From an uncultured Bacteroidales bacterium (GTDB lineage: Bacteria; Bacteroidota; Bacteroidia; Bacteroidales; UBA932): a DNA stretch of 64,000 nt. Under the pieces are notes generated by a model. The model was given only the letters and a program-made list of their open reading frames with translations. It was not told the origin of the DNA and did no database searches. How positions within the stretch are numbered: position 1 is the stretch's first letter; every line of letters starts with the position of its first letter. This document shows, piece by piece, positions 8,653 through 17,700 of the stretch. The stretch is from assembly GCA_946410455.1 (NCBI GenBank), contig CAMKAJ010000002.1:1-64000 (forward strand). The letters are read 5' to 3'. The position numbers and the translations under genes are program-made.

Positions 8653-8667
8653 AGAGAATCAGTATAG

Positions 8668-9579
8668 TTAAGCTTGATATAGGTCTTTGAAGGATTTGCC
8701 GGAGTCATCTACCAGGTCGATAGCGCCGTTGCGGGAGGTGGCGGCGCAGAGGGCGGCGGCGGTGGAGGGTGAGGTGACGGGGAGGTCGTAGTCCTTGGTG
8801 ATTTCGTAGACGTCGCCTTTGCGGAGGGCGGCGGGGGTGGCGAAGAGGTCTGCGCGGAGTTTTTTGATGGCGGGGCGGAGGCTGGGGCCTTCCTCGGCCA
8901 TTACGGTGCTGCCGGCGAGTAGGACGTAGCGCTGGGTCTGTTCGTAGTAGCGGATGCGGGCGTTGACGCCTTTTTTGCTGAGGACGAAGTTGAAGTCGTG
9001 GAAGGGTTCGGCCTGAGCCGGTTTCTTGGGCTGGGGCTTGGCCTTGGGGGCGGCGTCCTCGAAGAGGCGGCAGTCGTTGTAGAAGCGGGTCAGGAGCATG
9101 ATGTCACGGAAGAAGAGTTCCATGGCGCTTTCCTGGCTGGAGGAAATGCGTGGCTTCTTGGGGACTTGCTTGTTCTCATCCAGGTTGTAGTTGCCGATCT
9201 TGAGGGCGGTGGTGATGCCGAGGTATTCAAGGAATGCCACTTCTGACTGGAAGATTTCGTCGGTTTTGGAGACGAAGACGAGGGCGGCGTTCCAGAAGTC
9301 CTTCTTCACGAGGTGGTCCCGCACGCGTGCCGTGAAGTCGTAGGACTGGCCGATGTAGGCTTTGGGGCCGCCGGTGTCATCTTTGCCGAGGAGGATGTAA
9401 AAGCAGTGCTGGTGCAGCAAGGTGTCGTCCGCTACCTCGTTGATGTTCTCGCGGGGAATCACGAACATGATGCAGTTGCGGGATACGCCCATGTCTACCT
9501 TACGCGGGCCATCCAGAGAACCGTCCAGCAGGATTGTATTGATATTGATGTGTGGCATACGCTGACGTTGATTACTCAC
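8668..9579 (-). CDS. GIY-YIG nuclease with DUF4357 domain
   Basis: 303 residues from a GTG inside the end of the preceding gene (8-base overlap); an ATG at 9558 is the alternative. The GIY-YIG core is CFYILLGKDD (59-68), AYIGQSYDFTARVRDH (74-89), and a later conserved Glu in SEVAFLEYLG. The C-terminal third (about 205-300) fits DUF4357, with SPSTAAALCAATSRNGAIDL. Such proteins are regular neighbours of large Eco57I-like restriction enzymes. The overlap with that gene indicates one operon. It probably cuts or nicks DNA, acting with the adjacent R-M pair. GGC/GCG-rich codons mark its 3' half. Confidence 0.85.
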   Translation of the reverse strand: MSNQRQRMPHININTILLDGSLDGPRKVDMGVSRNCIMFVIPRENINEVADDTLLHQHCFYILLGKDDTGGPKAYIGQSYDFTARVRDHLVKKDFWNAALVFVSKTDEIFQSEVAFLEYLGITTALKIGNYNLDENKQVPKKPRISSSQESAMELFFRDIMLLTRFYNDCRLFEDAAPKAKPQPKKPAQAEPFHDFNFVLSKKGVNARIRYYEQTQRYVLLAGSTVMAEEGPSLRPAIKKLRADLFATPAALRKGDVYEITKDYDLPVTSPSTAAALCAATSRNGAIDLVDDSGKSFKDLYQA

Positions 9580-12500
9580 TATTGGCTCCTCCGAGGAAGG
9601 ATTCTTTCATCTGATACAGACTCACTCCTTTGAAGGAGAAGTATTTAGGCCCCTGACAAACACCAGAAACACTGCGTTTATTACGCGGCATATACTTGGC
9701 CGTGAAATTAGCAAGCGTGTAGAGTTCGCCTTCATACTCAACCATATTGTCTTCAGCGACTGTTAGTTCCATATCTGTAGGCGTATAAACAATCTTATCG
9801 CCCACCCTTACTCCGTGCTCCGCAAGATTGAATTCACCAAAATTCGCGTCGATAAGATCTTCTGGATTGAACAATGATTCTCCACCCATGGGCTTTATCA
9901 TTGACTCAACGTAAGCAATTTCCTCTTTGGTGAACTGGTAATGCTTGTAAAGCTCTGCGTCTGTCCAAGTCCTTGTCAAGTCAAGTAAGGGGACGAAACG
10001 GTAAACGCCAGAAGGCGCATCTTGCGTTATCTTGGCGGCTGAAACCAGAATACGGAAAAACTTCGTTCTTAGATAGATGGCAAAATTATGAGCTGCTTCT
10101 TCGCTTTCAAACTTAGCATATAAGAAGGTCTGAGAGCAGATTGCGTTTTTCTTGGCGACCTCAGGCTGACCAAGAATCATCATATCGTTACCAGATCCTC
10201 CTGCTTTTGGTATGAATACTTTCGGAGAGGGAATGTCTTGTGCATTCTTCTTTATGTCGGCCTTGCGAACATAACCGTATTTCCTTGTTCCCTTCTCCAG
10301 ATAAAGCAACGGAAGAGAGAACTCTGCATTCTGGACATCCGAAACGGCAAAAGGAGACTTCTTGCTGTCTTTAGGGTTGGTCGGTACACCAAAAGGCGTA
10401 TCAGAAGAGATAAGCGTATCAACAAAGCGGGTTCCATCGGGAGTAGTACTCTGGACCTTTTTGACTATTGCCGCCAATTGAGGGTCACGGATTAATATGT
10501 CAAAGGAATTTAGAGACATCTCCCTGGTCTCAGTTTTTCCATCCTTAACCAGTGTATATTCGCAATCTCCTTTATACTTGGCATCTTCGAGATAGTAGCA
10601 TATTCCTCCCTTAATCTCGACATTGCTAAATATGTCGCTACTGTCAGCATATGCTACAAGTTTCATCAGGTGGCCACCCGAGAGCATCGCTTCGCGGAAA
10701 GGCTTCAGCAGATTATCTCTACCTCCAGAGAACCACTTGGAAGGAATAATCATAGAAACGTATTCCGGGGCCAGCTTTGTTGCAATTCCACAGAAAAGCT
10801 GGAAAATAGATGCATCATTCGTTCCCCCTGAACCACCCATCTGCTGATACGGCGGATTTCCTACTATAGCGTTGAACTTCATATCGTTTTCAAGCGTAAT
10901 ATTATTCCAGTAATTGATGCCATTCTTCACTTTGGTAAGGAAGAGTTGAGGCTGATTGGTAATTTTGTTGACTAAATCCTCAAAGTACCGTGCATTCACC
11001 TTCGCCGACCGGAACCCTCGGAGCGTCCTCTTGGTGATGCTCTTTGCCATCTCAGTCTTGCAGATGACGAAGATGTGATTCCGGAGCACATCGTCCCAAA
11101 TCTGATTCTGCACCTCCTTAGAAACCTCATTCGGCAACATATGGGATTCCCGGTAAGCCTGGAGTTTCTCGGCAAAGACGCTGTAGGTCATATACAGCGG
11201 GTACAGACCGGTCTTGGAGTTGATTTCCAGAATCCGGGTGTCCGGGTCTTTGAACACCTTTGCCGTCACCTCGCCGTGGTCCACAAAGCGGGGCTTGACC
11301 GCTTCGGTCTCCATATCCGTGTCGTAGAACACCTGGCCGCCGATGCAATCGCCAATGTGCATATTCACGACGCGCCAAGGGGTCAGCACCGTTTCCTTAT
11401 CCGGATTGCGGAAATAGGAGAAGATGCGGGCCACCTCCCGGGTACGTTCCATCGGTGCAAGTTTATCGGCCTCCCGGACCAGGTCTCGGTAGTTGCGGCT
11501 GACAGCGCGGAACATATCCGGGTCGTAGTACGGGATGAATTCGGCAAAGAGTTCCTTGGTGACGCCACGCGGCATAAATTCCTCCCAAGATTGCTTATCA
11601 ATGAGGTCGGCGAAGTTCTCCAAGGTGATGTCCTGCCCTTCATCCTTCAGCTCCGCTCCGTACATCAGCAGCGGGAGACGGATGGAAATGCCGCGCAAAA
11701 TAGAGATGGCGCTATCGGCATTCTTCTTCTTTTCCTTAGCCTCCTCCAGAGCAGCCAGCTCCTCGGGCGTGCGCTCTTTCTTGGGCTTCTTCTGAATCCT
11801 CTCCAGCTCTTCATACTGCTCGTTGGTGAGGCCGGACTTGGCCATATCCACATCCGTTGAGGCGTGGTTGGCCTTGGTGGCACCAATGATGGCGTGGAGG
11901 TTTTTGAACTTAGCCAGCGCCTCGGGGTCGAGTTTCCGCAGCATCTCCTGGTTGTAAAGACGGTCATCGTCGCAGCCATTGCGGGTAACGCGGGAGATGT
12001 AGGCCCGTTTAAGCTGCTCCAGCATGCTCTCCACGTTGTACTGGGCCATCTTGGTGCCGTTGTAGCCAATAACCGGGCAGAAGTTGAGGAAGGCCCCCAG
12101 CTTGGCGCGGTCGGATTCCGTTGCCGTGTTCTTGGTCTGAACCTTTGCAGTGTCGGCCAGCACCTTGAGGGTGCGGTCGGGGGCAAAGTCGAAGACGTAG
12201 CAGTTTTCCTTGCGGAAGCCGTTCTCTGCCGTGTAGGGACTCTGGACGCGGAAGATGGTCTGCATATAGGTCTTAGCGTCGGTATTGTGGGAACCGGCAA
12301 GCATCATTACTGCGGTCCACGGTTTCACGGTGACGCCGGTAGTGAGTTTGCCGCAGGAAAGCGTAATGGTGCGTGTCTCCTCGGGATTGCCGCCCATGGC
12401 CTTTTCTACCAATCTGAGCGCGTTGTCGTTCTCAACCTCTTCATCACCGTCTCCTGCCACATTCACGATGTCGAACATGCCGAAGATGGGGTGATTCTTG

Positions 12501-13897
12501 AGCATCGTGGAAAGGGCGCGGGCTTCTCTGACACCCGGCACCATCCACAGCGTATGGCGGAAACTATTGCGAAAGTCCTCTGTGGAGAAGGGGTAATTGC
12601 TCTCCGGGTCATACTTCACGATGAGGTCCAGGAAGGACTTCACGTGTTCCTCGTGGATGAACTTACCTTCTGCACCTTCCGGCATGGGACGGTGGTCCTT
12701 TTCCGGGTCGCCGGTCCAAGTGCGGAAGAATTCCTTGAAGTTGAAGGCGGAATCCTCTATGTCCTCAAAGCCGGAGAGGGCTTTGCCAATGTCGAAGGTG
12801 TAGATATGGAGTTTCGGAAGACCGGCATAGGGGTTGGGGTCTCCGAAGTGATATTTGTCCCAGTCGGCCTTGGCCTTCTGCTCCATCACGTAGTCCCAGG
12901 TGTAGATTTCGTCATCCGAGAACTCTTCCATCAGATTGAACGGGGTACCGGAAAGCTTCAGGACCTTTGTATTCTCCTTTGTCAGCAGGTTGATTACGTT
13001 CTGGCCAAGCTCTGTCTTCGTGCCCTCGTGCGCCTCATCGATAATGAGCATATCGTAAGAAGCCTTGAAGATGGCGGCGTTCTTGTCGAACTTGCCACCG
13101 GCGAGCTGGGCTCCACGGAGGTCCTGCATGGAGGCGAAGTAGATATAGTGCTGCTCGGGATTCCTCTTGGCAAAAGACTCCAGGATATGGAAGGGTTCAC
13201 CCTTTTCACGAGAGCCGTAGGTGTACGGGTCGAGCATGGTGAAAATCTTGTGGAAGTCCTCGAACCAGCCTTTATCGACAACTGGTCGGTGGGTAATGAT
13301 GATGGTGCGATGGCAGCGGAGTTCCTTTACGACCTGCAGGGCGGTGAGGGTCTTGCCAAAACGCATCTTGGCGTTCCATAGCATCATCTTGCCACCACTG
13401 CGGAATTTAGCCAGCGTGCGGTCTATGGCGTCCTGCTGCTCGGGGCGGAATTCAATGGATTCGTCAATGGGCACCATCTCTTCCGGCTTGATGGAGAATC
13501 GGCCTTCCTTAACAGCCTGAATGGCGGCAACGGCGGTCTCTACACTGCAATCGAACCACTCCGTACCCAATTGCTGGCTGGCGAAGACGTGTTTCTTGAC
13601 GCCGGAGCGAAGGAGGACGTTGTGGACATCTTTGTCGTTGAATGAGCCTATGAAGCCGCCGTGGACTGACACTGCAAGTTCCGTGTGGCGGAGTATGTAC
13701 TTGACTCCGACGGTCTTGGTGTACTGGTCTATGCGTTTTTTGGCGGCCTGGTTGAGCTCGGTGCTATTGGGCTGGAGTCCGAAGTTGAATCCGTCTTCCA
13801 ACGTGGCCTCTCCCACTTTCACGCATCCCTGATGGGCGGCATCCGGGACGGTGAAGATGTAGATGAGCTTCGCTTTGAGTGTAGAGTACTTTTGCAT
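9572..13897 (-). CDS. Large restriction protein: T5orf172, helicase and NPPY methylase domains
   Basis: 1441 residues. Residues about 10-130 resemble the T5orf172 (GIY-YIG-related) nuclease domain (LIYIFTVPDAA, GCVKVGEAT, GTEWFDCS). Next comes a DEAD/ResIII motor: MRFGKTLTALQ (178-188), DEAH (287-290), KLSGTPFNL, and a C-terminal lobe with TITLSCGKLTTGVT. Near residue 1013 is NPPY, the N6-adenine methylase catalytic motif, followed by SMIIPSKWFSGGRDNLL, typical of Eco57I-type enzymes. A clear motif I (SAM site) is not visible here, and the preceding 331-residue protein carries the GEVFTP and CGEAP region. The methylase therefore seems split over two proteins. It is expected to methylate host DNA and cut unmodified invaders after translocation. 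It ends overlapping the GIY-YIG gene. Confidence 0.85.
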   Translation of the reverse strand: MQKYSTLKAKLIYIFTVPDAAHQGCVKVGEATLEDGFNFGLQPNSTELNQAAKKRIDQYTKTVGVKYILRHTELAVSVHGGFIGSFNDKDVHNVLLRSGVKKHVFASQQLGTEWFDCSVETAVAAIQAVKEGRFSIKPEEMVPIDESIEFRPEQQDAIDRTLAKFRSGGKMMLWNAKMRFGKTLTALQVVKELRCHRTIIITHRPVVDKGWFEDFHKIFTMLDPYTYGSREKGEPFHILESFAKRNPEQHYIYFASMQDLRGAQLAGGKFDKNAAIFKASYDMLIIDEAHEGTKTELGQNVINLLTKENTKVLKLSGTPFNLMEEFSDDEIYTWDYVMEQKAKADWDKYHFGDPNPYAGLPKLHIYTFDIGKALSGFEDIEDSAFNFKEFFRTWTGDPEKDHRPMPEGAEGKFIHEEHVKSFLDLIVKYDPESNYPFSTEDFRNSFRHTLWMVPGVREARALSTMLKNHPIFGMFDIVNVAGDGDEEVENDNALRLVEKAMGGNPEETRTITLSCGKLTTGVTVKPWTAVMMLAGSHNTDAKTYMQTIFRVQSPYTAENGFRKENCYVFDFAPDRTLKVLADTAKVQTKNTATESDRAKLGAFLNFCPVIGYNGTKMAQYNVESMLEQLKRAYISRVTRNGCDDDRLYNQEMLRKLDPEALAKFKNLHAIIGATKANHASTDVDMAKSGLTNEQYEELERIQKKPKKERTPEELAALEEAKEKKKNADSAISILRGISIRLPLLMYGAELKDEGQDITLENFADLIDKQSWEEFMPRGVTKELFAEFIPYYDPDMFRAVSRNYRDLVREADKLAPMERTREVARIFSYFRNPDKETVLTPWRVVNMHIGDCIGGQVFYDTDMETEAVKPRFVDHGEVTAKVFKDPDTRILEINSKTGLYPLYMTYSVFAEKLQAYRESHMLPNEVSKEVQNQIWDDVLRNHIFVICKTEMAKSITKRTLRGFRSAKVNARYFEDLVNKITNQPQLFLTKVKNGINYWNNITLENDMKFNAIVGNPPYQQMGGSGGTNDASIFQLFCGIATKLAPEYVSMIIPSKWFSGGRDNLLKPFREAMLSGGHLMKLVAYADSSDIFSNVEIKGGICYYLEDAKYKGDCEYTLVKDGKTETREMSLNSFDILIRDPQLAAIVKKVQSTTPDGTRFVDTLISSDTPFGVPTNPKDSKKSPFAVSDVQNAEFSLPLLYLEKGTRKYGYVRKADIKKNAQDIPSPKVFIPKAGGSGNDMMILGQPEVAKKNAICSQTFLYAKFESEEAAHNFAIYLRTKFFRILVSAAKITQDAPSGVYRFVPLLDLTRTWTDAELYKHYQFTKEEIAYVESMIKPMGGESLFNPEDLIDANFGEFNLAEHGVRVGDKIVYTPTDMELTVAEDNMVEYEGELYTLANFTAKYMPRNKRSVSGVCQGPKYFSFKGVSLYQMKESFLGGANSE

Positions 13898-13901
13898 ACG
13901 C

Positions 13902-14897
13902 CTACTTTTTTATCAGGTCTATGTAGCGGACGGGCTTGCCGGTTTCCCAGTCCATTATCTTGCAGTATATGCCGTTGTGGCGGCGGATGTCGTCGGTCTC
14001 ACAGCCTTTGCAGGGCCTTATGATCTGCTCTCCGTCTCCAAACAGGGATGGAACTTCCTCTATGTCGTCGTGGCAGGAATTGGGGATGACGCCTTTGAGG
14101 CCGTCCATCTGCCAGAAGTTCCAGGATATGATTTCGGCAATTTCCCGGGCCTGCTCTTTGGTGGGCTGGCCTTGGAATTTGTCCTGATAATAGTCGAAGA
14201 AGGTATAGAGGGCGTTTTCTCTTGCGAGGAGAAGGTTGTCGCCCTGCCATTCGTATCCGTAGGTGGCCTTGTAGGCCTGCTTGGTAGCATCGAACCATTC
14301 CTCCACAGTGGAGGTGTTCTCTGCCACGACGCGGAGTTTGCGGCCCAGGAGGCCGATGCGATCCTTCACGGGGATGATGTCGCCGGTGATGGTGTCGTAT
14401 CTACTGGTGAGGTACGGGGCCTCGCCGCAGGTGATTTCCAGACGGGTGTCATTTACGTAGTCCTGCCAGGTCTTGCCGTCTTTGGTGGGGAACTTTATGG
14501 GGTTGGGGTTGGTTTCCCAACCTTTATCAGTCTCAGTGTTGAAGGGGCTGTCGGTGCCGAACCATTCTTTGTCAACAAGGTTGTTTTGGGCGTTGCAGAT
14601 CCAGGCGGGGGTGAAGACTTCGCCTTTGTCACGGGCGCGGGCCTGCTGTTCTTCCTTGGTCTTTTTCACGCGGGGCTGGATAATATCTCCGTTCTTTCCG
14701 GTAATAGCCTCAACGGTAATCTGGTTATTCTCTGCATAAACGGGGCCGCGGGATTCGTAGTTGTCGGTGGCCCAGATGATGTGTTGAGGCTTCTTGCTGC
14801 CGTTTCTCGGGCGGCTGCGGTCTATGAGCAGGGTTTCAAGCAGGACGGGGTCTTGCTGAAGGATGTCATTCTCACGTATGTCAACGTCGTTGCTCAT
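13902..14897 (-). CDS. R-M methylase subunit (N-terminal half of a split N6-adenine MTase)
   Basis: 331 residues. ARDKGEVFTPAWICN (about 87-101) is the motif X region that precedes the SAM-binding loop in type I, IIG and Eco57I methylases. LEITCGEAPYLTSRYD (153-168) stands where the DPxxGxG motif I is expected, and WQGDNLLLARENAL resembles motif II/III text. There is no NPPY here; it is in the next gene, four bases away. I infer the two subunits assemble into one methylase. The first gene of the leftward defence operon, with a -7 element upstream at 14938-14945. Confidence 0.78.
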   Translation of the reverse strand: MSNDVDIRENDILQQDPVLLETLLIDRSRPRNGSKKPQHIIWATDNYESRGPVYAENNQITVEAITGKNGDIIQPRVKKTKEEQQARARDKGEVFTPAWICNAQNNLVDKEWFGTDSPFNTETDKGWETNPNPIKFPTKDGKTWQDYVNDTRLEITCGEAPYLTSRYDTITGDIIPVKDRIGLLGRKLRVVAENTSTVEEWFDATKQAYKATYGYEWQGDNLLLARENALYTFFDYYQDKFQGQPTKEQAREIAEIISWNFWQMDGLKGVIPNSCHDDIEEVPSLFGDGEQIIRPCKGCETDDIRRHNGIYCKIMDWETGKPVRYIDLIKK

Positions 14898-14937
14898 GCA
14901 AAGGAAGGGGTTGTTACGGTTTTAGGGGTATATCGTA

Positions 14938-14945
14938 CAAATTTA
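14938..14945 (-). promoter_or_regulatory. -7 element of the R-M operon
   Basis: CAAATTTA on the plus strand reads TAAATTTG leftward, fitting TAnnTTTG, about 40 bases before the 331-residue methylase subunit. No clear -33 box at 19-20 bases. Confidence 0.5.
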
Positions 14946-15001
14946 GTGAATTTTTATCGTAAATCAGGTAACAAAGTGTAAGAGAGTGAATATGAGGATA
15001 C

Positions 15002-15032
15002 AAAAACGCCCCTGCAGGCTTTGCAGAGGCGC
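15002..15032 (-). terminator. Leftward terminator of the replication block
   Basis: Read leftward, CGCCTCTGCA pairs with TGCAGGGGCG (one mismatch pair, loop AAGCC) and is followed by TTTTT at 15006-15002. It lies just past the 82-residue gene, so it closes the DUF3853-to-small-protein operon and separates it from the R-M operon. Confidence 0.75.
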
Positions 15033-15052
15033 ATAAAAAACCACCGGTAAGA

Positions 15053-15301
15053 CTACCTACGATTTCGCAGCCACGCACGATAATTACGCAAGAACGTGCG
15101 ATAGGCTTCCTCCATATCGCGGCCACGCATACGCGACTTCACGTGCTCCAGGAATTCCGCCTCACTGCTGTAGAGCGAGCGATTCTTAGAGAGATCCCAC
15201 TTGATGTCACAGGCCAGGTCCGTGTAAGGGGAGCCAAGGGAAGATTTGTTTTTGTTCAGACGGTCCTCGACCATCGAAACGTAAGCATAAAGATCGTCCA
15301 T
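15053..15301 (-). CDS. Small hypothetical protein of the replication block
   Basis: 82 residues, start ATG with 11 bases from the amidase stop. Predicted all-helical, very basic at its C-terminus (RTFLRNYRAWLRNRR). No family recognised. Its place at the end of the primase/amidase operon and before a terminator supports it as a real gene. A DNA- or membrane-surface-binding role would suit the charge, but that is a guess. Confidence 0.6.
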   Translation of the reverse strand: MDDLYAYVSMVEDRLNKNKSSLGSPYTDLACDIKWDLSKNRSLYSSEAEFLEHVKSRMRGRDMEEAYRTFLRNYRAWLRNRR

Positions 15302-15312
15302 AATTAATGGGG

Positions 15313-15906
15313 TTAAAGTTGTGAAATATAATTGCAGATTCCCTCCACGTGGAGGTTACAGATTGCCACCTTGCCTTCGTCAGACTCCAGGTAGCGGAGC
15401 GACAGAGCCGAATCCTGAAAACCGTTTTCCGTCAGGCAGGCCGCACAGGCGGTTTTCTTGAGAATGGTGAAGTCGGATTCCCAGTCAGGGTCGCCATCGG
15501 AGTAATCCTTGCGGATCTTGTGGCCTTCAAGGTGACGTTCGGCGGCAGCATACAGGGCATCGGCCAGCTTGTCGCCAGCGGTCTGCCCACGGCTGGTGTA
15601 GGCGCACCAGCCCATAGCATCGTACCAGCGGTCGCCCTTCCCGGCAGCATTGACGTGAATGCTGACCAGGAGGACGTTCTGCTTGCCGAGTTCCCGGCAG
15701 TGGCCGTTCACGCGGCGTACACGCTCCGAGAGAGGAATATCTTTCGCCTCCGGAACGAGCAACCGTGCATCGTAGCCACGGTACTGAAGGTGGAGAACAA
15801 CAGCCCGCGCAATGAGGCGGGTGTACTCATACTCCCTGAACATCCCGTCCGGGGAGCGTTTGCCAGGGGTGTCTATCCCATGGCCATTGTCAATGAGTAT
15901 TCTCAT
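15313..15906 (-). CDS. N-acetylmuramoyl-L-alanine amidase (Amidase_3)
   Basis: 197 residues from the ATG at 15906, four bases after the DUF3987 stop; the longer frame to 16005 only shadows that gene. MRILIDNGHGIDTPGKRSPDG holds the first zinc His, EYEYTRLIA the Glu, VSIHVNAAG the second His, and LTENGFQDSA the catalytic Glu. There is no signal peptide, as in the amidases that recur beside primase genes in Bacteroidales islands. Amidases of this family cut the bond between muramic acid and the stem peptide. How the enzyme leaves the cell, and whether it serves transfer, lysis or something else, is not shown. Confidence 0.9.
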   Translation of the reverse strand: MRILIDNGHGIDTPGKRSPDGMFREYEYTRLIARAVVLHLQYRGYDARLLVPEAKDIPLSERVRRVNGHCRELGKQNVLLVSIHVNAAGKGDRWYDAMGWCAYTSRGQTAGDKLADALYAAAERHLEGHKIRKDYSDGDPDWESDFTILKKTACAACLTENGFQDSALSLRYLESDEGKVAICNLHVEGICNYISQL

Positions 15907-15910
15907 GGTA

Positions 15911-17692
15911 TTACTCGATTTTGCGGTATTTCCCGTAGCCCAGGCGCTCCACGAGGTGCATCTTGCCACAGAACTTGGAAACGTAACCCTCCGCCGTGCG
16001 CTCATTGATTTTCAGCTCACGAGCCGCCTTGATGTAGTCGGGACGGCCGAATTCGGCAGGCAGGGCGTTGAGCAGGCGCTTCTCATCGGTGGAAGAGAGG
16101 CGCTGGCGCTGCTTCTCACCGAAGAGCTCGCAGAAAACCTTGGTGGAGTGCTGGAGCAGGACGGATGAGATTTTCATCGCCGAATGAAAATCCACGTCGG
16201 TGCAGACGGGGTTGGTGCAGAAGTCGCCGGTCTCCATCAAACGGAGCGCGGTGAGGACCATCGCCAGGCGGTAGCAAATGACCCCCATGCGGCGGATGGT
16301 GGCCAAAATACCCTCACCGAAGTCGATGAAAAGGTCGGTCTGGCTCTCGGAGAAGTAGTCAAGGAAAAACGCCTCCTGCTCCTCGGTCAGCGAGAACTCC
16401 AGCGGGTGGGCCTTCTGAAGCTCGTGGTAGAACTCCAGGTACTCCTGCCCCAGTGAGGCGAAGTACTTGTTGAGGGACTGCCCGGAAGAGCGCTTGAAGA
16501 CGTTCTTGAACTCCAGGTTCGACTCCAGGTAATAAAACGCGAAGCGGCTGAATAGGCCGTTCTCCGGCGACTTGATCAGGGTCTTAATCTGGTCGGGCGT
16601 GCCGGAGAGGACGGTCGAAAGCTTGGGTACCTCAACCTCAACGTGCTCATCGTCGCCACGACGGTGGAAGCCGAAGGGCTCGTGATGGAACGAGTTGCGG
16701 AAGTTGGTGGAATAGTTGCCGTAGTCGCTCTTGAAAGAGGTGGCCAGCGTGTCGCCCTCGGTCTCGAAAATCAGGACCGTGCCGTCGTTGTCATGCATAA
16801 TCTGGATGACGGCGGTGGCGCTGGTGTCACCAGGCAGGATGAGCATCTTCTGCGCAGGCTTCTTGGGCTTGCGGACGTCGGTCTTCTTCTTGTCGTGCTT
16901 GTCGCGGTCGTACTGGATCATATCCATCTCGTACTGCTCCTGAAGGCGCTTGCGCTCCTCCAGCAGTTCGTCGTGAATGGGTTTGACCAGCAGTCGGCAG
17001 AGACCCTGACGGCCCTTGCCGGAGGAGGCAAAGGCAGTCAGGTAGTAGCAGATGTTGGGATAGACCGTGACGTCATCGTAGATGCCGGAGTAGTTGGGCA
17101 AGACGGCAGAGATACAGGCGATGGCTCCAAGAATGAGGATGTCGGCCTCCTTCTCGTTCTCCGCCTTGCAGGCGACTTTCTTCAGGAAATCCGGAAGTGA
17201 CTCGAAGATGTCCTGGGAGAAAGAGGGTGCCGGCAGATACTCGGGTTCCTTGGTCTTCGCGCTTGCCTGCGGGGAATCCGCAGGTGCGGAATGTGCGGAG
17301 TTGCGTAAACGCGGAGTCGCGGGCGTGATGTCAATGCCGTAGCTCTTGGCCAGATAGAAGAAGGTGGCCTTGGTGATACCGGTACCGTGGCCGTTGAGGC
17401 AAGCCGTGTACTGCCTGTCACATTCGGCGGGGTCATAAGTGGGGTTGAACTGGCAAATGCGGTGGTAGATGCCGCGGCCAGCCTCGCCAAGCGGGTCGCC
17501 GATACCCCAGGCGATATTACGCCAGTTGATGTAGCCGGAGGTAATGTCGATGCCACGCTCTTCGACCTGACGGGCGACCTTCTCGAAGTCAGCGATGTCG
17601 CCGAGGGAGTTGTATGAAAGCTCTGGGGCTTTGCGCTCAACGGGCTTTTCTTCGCCCTGGTTGAGCCAAAAGTTTATGTCGAATCCTTCCAT
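15911..17692 (-). CDS. PriCT-2/DUF3987 replication protein
   Basis: 593 residues. Residues about 25-115 match the PriCT-2 domain (VARQVEERGIDITSG, WRNIAWGIGD, PTYDPAECDRQY, LAKSYGIDI) found at the C-terminus of phage and plasmid primases. The rest is DUF3987, with FASSGKGRQGLCRLL as the P-loop-like segment and MLILPGDTSATAVIQ, IFETEGDTLA typical of that family. It follows the BT4734-like gene by eight bases; in many relatives the two are one protein or always adjacent. Together they are expected to prime or unwind the element during replication. A winged-helix-like C-terminus is likely (KAARELKINERTAEGYV). Confidence 0.85.
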   Translation of the reverse strand: MEGFDINFWLNQGEEKPVERKAPELSYNSLGDIADFEKVARQVEERGIDITSGYINWRNIAWGIGDPLGEAGRGIYHRICQFNPTYDPAECDRQYTACLNGHGTGITKATFFYLAKSYGIDITPATPRLRNSAHSAPADSPQASAKTKEPEYLPAPSFSQDIFESLPDFLKKVACKAENEKEADILILGAIACISAVLPNYSGIYDDVTVYPNICYYLTAFASSGKGRQGLCRLLVKPIHDELLEERKRLQEQYEMDMIQYDRDKHDKKKTDVRKPKKPAQKMLILPGDTSATAVIQIMHDNDGTVLIFETEGDTLATSFKSDYGNYSTNFRNSFHHEPFGFHRRGDDEHVEVEVPKLSTVLSGTPDQIKTLIKSPENGLFSRFAFYYLESNLEFKNVFKRSSGQSLNKYFASLGQEYLEFYHELQKAHPLEFSLTEEQEAFFLDYFSESQTDLFIDFGEGILATIRRMGVICYRLAMVLTALRLMETGDFCTNPVCTDVDFHSAMKISSVLLQHSTKVFCELFGEKQRQRLSSTDEKRLLNALPAEFGRPDYIKAARELKINERTAEGYVSKFCGKMHLVERLGYGKYRKIE

Positions 17693-17700
17693 CTGGGGGT

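Noticed and set aside
11864..13381. Rightward 505-residue frame opposite the large restriction gene
   Set aside because: A mirror of a strongly coding frame with clear helicase motifs; no domain of its own.
5506..14897. DISARM system
   Set aside because: An SNF2 protein and methylase are present, but no DUF1998 protein, no PLD nuclease gene and no DrmA helicase in the run.
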